DNA from: Lingula anatina
Taxonomy: Eukaryota; Brachiopoda; Lingulata; Lingulida; Lingulidae
Length of the DNA stretch: 24,634 nucleotides
Assembly (NCBI RefSeq): GCF_001039355.2
Contig: NW_019774041.1
Coordinates: forward strand, 1-24,634
Reading direction: 5' to 3'
A program made the translations under genes and the position numbers. The stretch's first letter is position 1; each line of letters starts with the position of its first letter. The notes beneath the pieces were generated by a model, which worked only from the letters and a program-made list of their open reading frames with translations, was not told where the DNA came from and ran no database searches. Below are positions 1-9,100 of this stretch, one piece after another.

Positions 1-223
1 ACAGGTGGGGCGAGTCCATTTTGATTTTGAGGGGGGACAGGTGGGAAGAGTCCATTACGTCTTGAGGGGTGACAGGTGGGTCGAGTCCATTCAATTTCAA
101 GGGGTGACAGGTGGGGAGAGTTCATTTTGATTTTGAGGGGTGACAGGTGGGAAGAGTCCATTCGATTTTGAGGGATGACGGATGGGGCCAGTCAATTACA
201 TTTTAGGGGTGATAAGTGAGACG
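1..223. repeat. 35-bp minisatellite cut by the window edge
   Basis: At least six tandem copies of a 34-36 bp unit with consensus close to GACAGGTGGGGAGAGTCCAT then TTTGATTTTGAGGGGT. Copies begin near 1, 36, 71, 106, 142 and 177, followed by a partial copy at 211-223. Divergence rises toward the right end, as expected at the edge of an array. The array continues beyond the left edge. Confidence 0.93.
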
Positions 224-1014
224 ATTAAAGATTGCAAGAGTATTACTGCATAGGACTACTGTACTTGTTATTCAAAATTGGTTTGCAAATACATTATGGA
301 ATCAGAAATAATTTGAATATTATTTTGAACAAACCAAGTAAAATGTATACAAATAAACAATTTTTTAAAGAATAGGACTTGAAGGCATGTGATCTGTTCT
401 ATATCATCACAATAAAAGGGCCCAATTCCTGGAACAGCCAATGTCATTTACTAAAAAAGCAGCAGAATCTTTTCACTTGATCATTTTATTCAGATTTGTA
501 ATTCAATTATATATACAAGTGTTTAGATAGTCAAATTGGCTGTAGCAAAAAAAAGTCCTTTAAAAAGCTATGAATTACATTATGAAAAGTGAGGAAATGA
601 TAATCTGGATGATGGACAAATTTGTTCTTAAGTACATTGAAAATATAATGACATGGAACAAAATTTAGAAACAAGATTAAACTTCAAAAAGCTGGTTTGT
701 AATTACACTATATGAATGTGTGTTTATAGAAAATCTTTTGGTTCACATACAGCCTTGCAGCAGACTTTAGATTTTAAGTACTCAAATACTATCGTTTTTT
801 AATACAAGGTACGTTCGCAAAGCCATTTCACTTTCAAATATTTTCATGTACCAAAGCAAACCGTCAAAGCAATACCAAGGGCAATATTTACGGATTATAT
901 TAGGTATACTGAATTTGAACTGCTGAAACAGTTATTATATGTATTTTTATCTTCATACTCCTTTATCATAATTTTTCATATCAAAATAAATGAAAAAATC
1001 ACAGACAAATATAT
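224..1014. other. AT-rich non-coding sequence
   Basis: No open frame, RNA gene or clear repeat is recognisable. It could be 3' flank or 3'UTR of the weak minus-strand candidate exon at 1015-1122. Confidence 0.5.
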
Positions 1015-1122
1015 TTATTCAATTCTCATAAAATAAATGCCTGAATAGGCGTAGAGTTCCTGAATGTGAACCAAAGGTAAGGCTGCTAGTAGGCGCATGT
1101 TGAGCTGTACCTCGGTGGGTTT
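1015..1122 (-). CDS. Candidate terminal exon of an unrecognised gene
   Basis: On the minus strand, a good acceptor (aattttctcatttcag) precedes 35 open codons, KPTEVQLNMRLLAALPLVHI then QELYAYSGIYFMRIE, ending at a TAA that overlaps an AATAAA hexamer. The other two frames close early. The leucine-rich, amphipathic look suggests a real peptide, but I do not recognise a family. It joins in phase 0 to the candidate exon at 1789-1902. It could still be chance or a non-coding exon. Confidence 0.3.
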   Translation of the reverse strand, partial: KPTEVQLNMRLLAALPLVHIQELYAYSGIYFMRIE

Positions 1123-1358
1123 CTGAAATGAGAAAATTATTTTTAGCAATTTTTGAGTTAAACTAACAGGCTCTAAAATTGTTTCTAATGAATGATATAT
1201 CACACAGGAGAGATTGATTTAAGCATGCATTGGCCTATCCAAAATATAGGAAAGCAAGAAATAAGTTGAGGCTGTCTTATGTTCAACATGATCAAAAATG
1301 AATGAATAATATACTTAGAGAATACTCTTAGAATGCAGACCTCCATCAAGTTAATGGT

Positions 1359-1359
1359 A

Positions 1360-1420
<61 letters not shown>
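1359..1420. repeat. (TAA)n microsatellite
   Basis: About 62 bases of uninterrupted AAT/TAA repeat. The poly-leucine open frame on the minus strand is the repeat read as codons and is not a gene. Confidence 0.97.
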
Positions 1421-1606
1421 GTATAAATACGAGGAAATCCAGATTCAGTCGAAATTGTAATAATTTCTTTCCCATCTGAATATCTGTGCGTCTTGAAATT
1501 TTCATCAAAATATGCAGAAGATATTTAGAAATGTCTTGTTTAAAAACCATATAAAAGGACAACCCGTTTTCAATTTCGTAATTACGCATACTACTGAATG
1601 TTATCG

Positions 1607-1681
1607 CTATGCATCACGCTCTTGGAATTCAGGGCAGAAACCACCAAATAATTTCCCATTGACGGCCACACTAAGAAATGC
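1607..1681 (-). CDS. Candidate alternative terminal exon, unrecognised
   Basis: Acceptor cttcttgcagttttgcag precedes 24 open codons, AFLSVAVNGKLFGGFCPEFQ then ERDA, and a TAG. It would join the 1789-1902 candidate in phase 0, as an alternative to the exon at 1015-1122. The residues look protein-like, but there is no family match I can name. Confidence 0.22.
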   Translation of the reverse strand, partial: AFLSVAVNGKLFGGFCPEFQERDA

Positions 1682-1788
1682 CTGCAAAACTGCAAGAAGC
1701 AAATATTTCCTATCCACATGGGCAGCAGACACACTGACATTACTCCCAATATCACAAAGATTTACTGTTGAAAAGCTTCTTTTCTTAC

Positions 1789-1902
1789 TGTCAGTACTTG
1801 ATCACGTTGACCCCTCTTGTTTGTAAACAAACCACTGCACCGCTCACAGTCAGTAGCCCCCTTCGCCACAGACCCCACGCTGCACGACACCAGTGTCAGG
1901 TC
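1789..1902 (-). CDS. Candidate internal exon of an unrecognised gene
   Basis: Acceptor atatttttttcag and donor ACA|GTAAGAAA bracket exactly 38 codons in one open frame: DLTLVSCSVGSVAKGATDCE then RCSGLFTNKRGQRDQVLT. The other two frames contain stops. The segment is richer in GC and CpG than its surroundings. The opposite-strand open frame over this area lacks comparable splice signals. I do not recognise the product; a C-x2-C pair is present but alone is not a zinc finger. Confidence 0.33.
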
Positions 1903-2931
1903 CTGAAAAAAATATGCACAGTTTACACCTTAGCCTACTAGTTGACACCAGAATTAACCAGAGAACCAGAGGAAGTTTATTCGCAGCCATAGTGCCATAT
2001 TAATAAAATATCGTTATAGTACATGTGGACAATTCTGAAGTAACGTGGGCACATTTTGCCCGTTACATAATGTTGGGATTTCTAAGGCGTTATACGTTTT
2101 ATTAACAGTGTCTTTAATAGATTCACGTCTCTTACTCTTTTTCGACTGAACAAACGATAAATGTAATTAATTTCCTATATGCATTTTACGTAATTCGGCT
2201 GCAATGTCTTTCCTTCCCAGAAGTCAACATCATTTAAAATGAATAAGATTGCATCTTCAAGTTCACAGCGAGGTGTCAAGATTCAATTTGACCACGCGCA
2301 TTTTCAGTGACAAATATAAAATATTTCTCTGCTTGGAAATTAATAAATGAAATAATTAAAACAATAACTTTATCATTTTTTATACAGACATTATTTCTGT
2401 TAAATGATAACTTCAAACCTAATGTCCCGGGTTCGAAAAGGGACGGGTATCAACCCCGACCCCAAAAAACATAAACTATCCTCATACATGTAACATCATG
2501 ATCAAATAGAGCACTGTACTACGACAAAGTAACATACAATTTCCAAAAGAAGCAAACCAGCATCATGCAGGGCGGACGCTTAGTATGGATTTAATTTCTA
2601 TGAGAAGTTTCATAAAAAAGAAGCTAATCTTTTTCGACTTTAAATTTGTTATGCGTTTTGGAGCAGAATGTAATTTGTGTCAGTATCCTTTGCGTTACAA
2701 TTAACAAATCGCAATTCAGCTTTAAAATTACACAAATATATATTCATATTTAACCCTCATGGAAAGCTAATGATATCAGAAACAAACGGGTACCCAAAGG
2801 CACTGAGGGAAAGCTAAAAGAAATTATCCTTCACGTCAGTTAGATGTCATTATGCCTAGAGTGCACCTTTTCTGGAAAACATCGTCAATGCAAAACTAAA
2901 AAATGCTACAATACATCTGTACGGAACTTAC
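1903..2931. other. AT-rich non-coding sequence with a small SINE-like piece
   Basis: No gene is supported. A plus-strand acceptor-like site near 2219 precedes 29 open codons and a stop, but nothing else supports it. The only structured item is the tRNA-SINE-like piece at about 2424-2456. Confidence 0.5.
2424..2456 (+). repeat. Possible tRNA-derived SINE remnant
   Basis: The sequence has a perfect 5-bp stem, GTCCC (2424-2428) and GGGAC (2440-2444), around a loop containing GGTTCGAA, which resembles a tRNA B box / T arm. It continues as a short GC-rich stretch and an A-rich tail near 2462-2469. No A box was found upstream, so it is not an intact tRNA. It may be a SINE fragment or coincidence. 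Confidence 0.25.
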
Positions 2932-3068
2932 GAAATACTGCTGCCGGTTTCAGGGCCATCTTTTCGGCCTACATGTTGTAGTAGCATATAATATGGCATG
3001 GGACATCCTTCTTCTCCATCTTCTACTGACCTCGGTCCTATCTGAGCACCTCTCACCAAAACGCTCAC
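2932..3068 (-). CDS. Candidate exon, unrecognised
   Basis: A minus-strand segment lies between acceptor tcatcattatgtaaatcag and donor ATTTC|GTAAGTTCC. One frame is open for 45 codons: VSVLVRGAQIGPRSVEDGEE, GCPMPYYMLLQHVGRK and DGPETGSSI. It lies next to a CpG-containing, locally GC-richer patch (about 3060-3160). It ends in phase 2, which does not join the open frame of 1789-1902 directly, so a missing exon, a non-coding RNA or chance must be considered. A plus-strand open frame overlaps it without splice support. Confidence 0.22.
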
Positions 3069-4599
3069 CTGATTTACATAATGATGAAGAGGTCACCTTT
3101 CCGTGCGGACGCTTCGGTTTGAATTATCGCCTGGTTTATGAGAAGGCACATCTCCATCTCGAAAAGAGGATAAGGGGTTGATAAAATCCTCATATCATAC
3201 ACAAAAACAACAAAAATAAAAACGCATTTTCAAATTCAACCCACTTGATATTGAATGACTGGGCATATAAATCAGCTTTCATAGGTCGAATGAACGAACT
3301 AGGGCGGGATTGTGATGGAAAACACATTTTCATTCAATCTTACGGTACAGCTTAACCGTTAGGTTATTGATATTTCTTTTTATCTTTCTACTTCTTGAAA
3401 CATAGATGGGCATTTTTAAAGGAAAACGTAAAGTTTCACACGTTTATTGAATTGCCTTGTAGGCCTATGTTACATCCATCCCTAGGCAGTTTTCCGTAAG
3501 TAAGCTCTACAGAATTAATATTTTAAATTTCTTATGCACAAATAAAACACAGCAAAAAAAAAAAACTGAGCAAAATAATTTAAAGAATTAGCATTTATTT
3601 GTATTATATCAAGTTTCTCTTGCTTTGAAAATTTTGAAAGAAAATGTTCGGCGCGTTGTTTCATTAAATCTTATTTAAGTCTACTGGTTTGCATAATGGT
3701 TTCTGCAAGGCCAATAAATGTTATTTATGTTATTTATTGGTGAAATGCTGTTTAGTTATACCATTATCAGGCATCAGTTTCAAGGAAAAAAGATGTTTAA
3801 AGCCGTCAAATCATTGATTAAAAAACTGATAAGATTTCCCTTCAACCCGTGAATAGCTCAACCAAGCACAACTAGCACAATACAGCCTGTAAAATGGTGA
3901 AGATTTCCCACTGTAGTTATCCTCGTTTCCATTATGACAATGCTTATGTTACAGACTCAAAATTTTATATTTATCACCTAGGTGTTCCCAGTAATGCAGA
4001 ATGTACATCCTGCAAATGCTCTTCTCTTCATGTCACTTGGGGATTAAGAATATTATCAAGAAAGAAGGAAGGGGACATTTTTTATTCCAGACTGACCGCT
4101 TTTTTTCCACTAAAAGATGTTTTATTTTACAATTTTCTTTGAGGCTCAGAGTCTTTTTCTTCTTTGTTAAAAAAAAAGACTTATAAGAATCTTAACACTT
4201 GTTTTAGCAAAAGATTGACCTCCTCCCGAGTCTTTGTCTGATATATTAGTCTCTGGCATATATTTGGCAGCTTTATTATTCATCTAAGTGGCAGTGCATG
4301 GTATGCTGACACAAAAATGCAGTAAGTAATGTCTGGTCTGTCAGTCTATGTACCATTTCACCTCCGTTCACCCCCAATGCCTGATCACCGCACATCCCAC
4401 CAAGAATTTACTTCATTGTAACTTAAGAATAGAATGTAAAATACCCCCCCCTTAAAAGCTAGCACTTATACATTTGAGAAATGCCCAAATACAGATGATC
4501 CTCTCATACATAAACAGGTAAAATGAATATATTTACTCTTAAAAAATCCTATTTGAAATAACAACAGGAGGCATAAAATATGAGCATCTCTAAAGTAAG
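3069..4599. other. AT-rich intergenic sequence
   Basis: Contains the CpG-bearing patch at 3069-3160 and otherwise AT-rich DNA with A and T runs and a C run (4442-4451). Short plus-strand open frames at 3894-4186 have no similarity I know. No gene is supported. Confidence 0.5.
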
Positions 4600-6023
4600 C
4601 TATTAAAAATCACAAAACAAACTTATTTTCTTTGAACTGATATCCCATCAATTGTTTATTTTTCATGTAAATATGCATGTATGATCATAATCAAGAACAA
4701 TATACACATAATCATCATATGACAGTATACAGGTGAACATAAATACAGTCAAGTTTCAGCTCATCTGCTGAACAGTTAGTAATACACGGCTACTTCAAAG
4801 CCAACACAAGAACAACTTTTATCAAAAAGTTACTACATCTGACTGCTAAGTCGGCTAAATAACTTACTTTAAGATCCTTAATTAAACTGGATCCAGGCTA
4901 AAAAAAGAAGACTATTTTTCACAATGTGGAAGTCAATGAAGTGCACCAGCACTGACGAAAGGTAAAGGATGTGTGTAAAACAGCATCAGTCTTTGCAGGC
5001 CTTGATAGGAGCCTCCATTTTTACTGATGTATCTGGCTTTTTTCCATTAAAGCACCAATATTTTAAAGAGGTATTACAAAACTTAGCATTACAATATCAA
5101 ACTTGCACGTTGCAGTTTCAACTTCTCTTTGTACAAAAAAGTCGGGCTCTACAGGACAACTACCGTTTTCAACACGTGGCCTTCTGTTAACAACACGGCA
5201 CCAAGGATGATACACCCACTTAACATATATATATATATATATACTTATATAAATTATCAGTTTGTAATTACACAATATGTACAGGTTTCTCTGTCACTTT
5301 AATGATATGATGTAAATCATAACAGTATATATTTTTTTATTTATTTTTGTTTTCACCAGCTCTCTGGTTAGCAAAGTATTTACCACTGAAATAATAAGAA
5401 AAACAAAACTTAAAAAAAAAAAAGTTTTTTTAGGGGATATCCTTTTTTCTATCAAATAATTTAACTCCTCTTTCCCAAATTACAGTTACTAATTTAAGCA
5501 CAAAATTAAACATCCTAAAATCTGGATGCACTGAACATCTTGTTGGTACAAAAATATAACACAAAAAGGGCTTCTTTCACAGCCCACAAACATATCAAGA
5601 AGTACACCTGAAATGCATGTAAAACAGCTTAAAAATCTCAATTTTAAGCATTTTCAGTTTAAAATTTCTTTAACATATGTAAACAAAAAAGGTTGCTGTA
5701 CAGTTACAAAATGATCTCAGGAACTGTAATCAAATATCAACAAGATCACCTATCTTACTCTCAGCTTATAACAAATAATTGGAAAAAAAAGTTACATAAG
5801 GGACAGCTCTTAAAAAATAATTTCACATAATATAACTGAGTATAAATCACTCTAACTTTTAGTATCTTGGTTTCATAACATACAATTTCAAATTGGATTT
5901 ATATGCAACAAAGGCAAAAATTTTTCGTTCTGCAACAAAATTTTCAACCTGTCCTCAAGAAAGAAAAAAAAAATTTGATAAGTCATTTCCAAAATTTGAT
6001 AGTAATTTTCAATCTCATTGGAG
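4600..6023 (-). other. KIF26: Probable KIF26 3'UTR and candidate poly(A) signals
   Basis: This AT-rich stretch follows the KIF26 stop codon and has no convincing open frame or splice signals. On the minus strand, AATAAA hexamers occur at 5336-5341, 5340-5345 and 4655-4660, any of which could end the transcript. A Pumilio-type element (TGTACATA on the minus strand) sits at 5276-5283 beside an (AT)n run at about 5224-5243. The UTR end is inferred, not seen. Confidence 0.4.
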
Positions 6024-6163
6024 TCATCCCCGGATGTCAAAGCAGGTCACCATCATGATGTGCGACTTGCAGGCTACTACTCTTTTTTCAAGGATTGACG
6101 TCTCTTTTTCCAGTGCTTCCAGATAGTGCGGATCGTCCCTCTGCATTTCACTGGCCAGGAACA
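6024..6163 (-). CDS. KIF26: KIF26 last coding exon and stop codon
   Basis: The acceptor is atttaattttag. Two bases complete a Leu codon from the previous exon, and 45 codons plus TGA follow. It encodes [35 protein letters not shown] and [10 protein letters not shown]. The YLEALE...L..RV..CK.H.MM(V/I)TCFDI ending is nearly the same as the vertebrate KIF26B C-terminus, so the stop at 6024-6026 is the natural end of the protein. The likely 3'UTR lies at lower coordinates. Confidence 0.93.
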
Positions 6164-9100
6164 CTAAAATTAAATAGATAGAAAGGATTTGAATATTTGT
6201 CTCAATTTTACGCTATTCATTTCTTTTTTTTTTTTTGGCATTCTTCATTGAACATAATTGTTTCCCACATTTTTACAGAGCAAGTTTAAAAATCCAAAAG
6301 AGATTTTATCAGATCTAAAGACATTACATCAAAATAGTATTGGAAAATTCAAGTATAACATCATTATCATTTGTACAAGTGGCCTAGATAAATTCAATAA
6401 CATTAGATATAACTAATTATATATTGCTGGCATAATCAAAGTAATATATATTTTAATTACATGCAAAAAAGGTCTTCAGAATGAACTACTCATGCAAGAA
6501 TTAAGGTAAATAAGAACTTCGTTTAATCTATTAGCTGTTTTAAGTGGGAGCTATCTAGCTTAAGGAAAATCCCTTAGTTTCTACATATATATATATTGAT
6601 ATATAATAAAGAGTACTGTGCAATCAAAGAGTATGTATTTATATGTATATATAAAGTGCAACAAGTATAGGTATCTACCTAGACAGATTGGTATATAGTA
6701 GTAGAACACCTAGTAAATCAACATGTGGTAAAAGCTTAAACTGAGAAGGCTACAGTGAACTCAAAAGTTTGAACTTTTACCAAAATTACCAAAGTTTCCA
6801 CATTGCAGTGAGAATGGACTGATGATTAAAGTAAAACCACTTTACAAAACTGACCAAAACAGCAAAGCATAAAACTAAATAATTTCACTCAATTTTGGAC
6901 AACTGAAATAACAATTTACAATCATGCTTCAAACACAAGCTAAAATTTCAAACCAAAGTGTTCACACCAATGCTAAGTGATTTCAAACAGAAAGGAGTGT
7001 GCATTAAGAAGTCAGAAATGAGTGCAACAGGGAAGTGAAGCATTGTGTTAATATCTAAACATGCATACACACACACACATACCAACAGCACTAACAATAC
7101 AGAGATGAAAATAAAACCTTTCAAAAATAAAGTTCAACTCAAAATAATCAGCTCCTTAATGTGTGCAAAGTATATGTAAATCTCAGTCCATTCTAACTAC
7201 AACATCTAGACCTGTGTATCCCACCACCACATAAAAAGCCACAATGATGTGGAGTTGGCTCACCTAGACTTATTGCACACGACAGCATGTGGTAGACTTA
7301 CAATCGTAACTCCAAGCACTCTTATCTACCATAAGTTTATCTTTTGTGTTCGCCAGCTCTTGTTTGAGCTCTGACTGGCGATCCATGAGACCCTGTATTT
7401 TCTTCCGCCTGCCATCTAATTCTCGTTGCTAGAAAGAAAGAAGTCAACAGCATGTTGACAAGCTGGTACCTATGTAAGGTTGCTACTCATTGCCTATCCA
7501 AACTGCCAAGTGGTCTGACAGCTAGGGAGATACTAAATGACCATGCTGTTAAGAAAGTTACACTACATCAGCAATGCTGATTTTTCAATCAAATGTCATA
7601 TAAACCACTTTACTGAGCCAATTGAGAAATGCAGTCACAATACAATATTGAAAGTACATGCAATCCAAGTGTTATGCTGCTGCTGGGCTGTAGCCTAGGT
7701 CTGTAGCAAATGGATTTGGTGAATAACTGAGTGCAAATGAGAAGAATGTTGGGGGGCTCATTATCATGCTGCAGATGTGTATTTCTCATAACTCTTTTCA
7801 ATACAATATGCACAACCTAGAACAGTATGTTCTTTACCTCTGATGTTTCCCGTGATCGAGCTCTCTGCATCCTCTCAACATCATCAACATCGTACATTTT
7901 CAGCTCAAATGGTTCATCACGTGTGCCCTCTGCTTGCCGGGTGTCTACCCAGGCTTTTGGTGATGCGGCACAACGTTGGCTGCTGGGGCTCTGTGGACAA
8001 CTGCTGGGGGAATTGTCTGAGCGAGCTGGAGCGGACTTGCTTCTACGTGCTATTGAATAGAATAGAGTTACAAGTAACCTCATGGAATAATATCAGGAAA
8101 AAAATAAAGAGAGAAAAAAAAGAACCCCGGAAGACTGTGTTACTCAAAAATGATTTCAAAAACGGATTTAATCCTTATTTTTAAAGAACCCCTTTACCAT
8201 TATCCACATAACATAATAAAAGATCTAATATGTTATATCACTTTATGAGAAGAGGTTAACTGAATATACATACAGCGTGTCATATTTACTTATCAACTTT
8301 AACATATCCTGTAGCACTTACATGCAGTCCTCTTCTTGAAAATCCTGTTGCCCCTTATCCAACCACTGGCTGAGCTTTCGTTGGATGAATCGTGTGTTGA
8401 AGATGATGTGCATGTGATCTCGCTGCTGTCTCTTATCATGCTCTCGTAGCCGCTGCTCGTGCCACCATGGAGACGCTCCTTCTTGGTGACGACTCCACTA
8501 ATGCTGCTACTGTTGTCACTCCCATGTCCACTGCTGGAGTGGCTGGATGTCCTTGCTTTGGTCAGGGTGGAGTAAGGGGACAACAGCTTTTTGTCACCAA
8601 TGCCACTGTCATTTCCACTGTCAGAATCACCTTCTCGAGTTTTCACAAGCTCAGTGACCCTATTGTTGCTTGCTTTGGTGACAGGCAATTTACTCTCTTT
8701 CTCCTTCTTGGGACTGGCTTTTGCTACTTTGGGGGATATCTTAGAGTCTTTACTACTCTGAATGCTGGCTTTGCTAGAAGACTGTGGAAGCCTCGATTTA
8801 CTAGTTGGAAGTTTGGAGGTGGGCGATTTGCTTCGTGAGCGTGAAGGGCTGGCACTTGATCTGGAGGGACTGCTGTTGGTGGAGCTACTGGTGGAGCTGG
8901 GTTTCTGTGGCAGTTTGCTGGTCTTGCTGCTCCTGCTGGGACTGGGTGTGGCAGCAGGACTGGCAGGGACACTGACTGACCGTCCACCCTGCTGTCCACT
9001 ACCGCCACCCCCAGCCTTAGGGGCAACGCTCTTTGCTGGGGTTGATGGCTGTGACATGGTTCCACGAGGCAAACTACTGGACCGTATGGGTTTGGCTGGA

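Noticed and set aside
1200-1589. 129-codon minus-strand open frame with poly-leucine
   Set aside because: The leucine run is the (TAA)n microsatellite read as codons; the flanks have no similarity or splice support.
1512-1826. 104-codon plus-strand open frame
   Set aside because: No recognised motif and no good plus-strand splice signals; it partly mirrors the minus-strand candidate exons.
2219-2310. Plus-strand acceptor ctttccttcccag followed by 29 open codons
   Set aside because: A single short segment with an immediate stop, no partner exon and no similarity; likely chance.
2903-3181. 92-codon plus-strand open frame
   Set aside because: Not recognisable as protein; the opposite strand has better splice signals.
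3894-4186. Two overlapping plus-strand open frames
   Set aside because: Low-complexity Phe/Lys-rich ends and no family resemblance; consistent with chance in AT-rich DNA.
7610-8184. Open frames overlapping the DDVER exon and its intron
   Set aside because: Plus-strand ones are antisense shadows; the 7610-7813 minus-strand frame lies inside an intron with no similarity.
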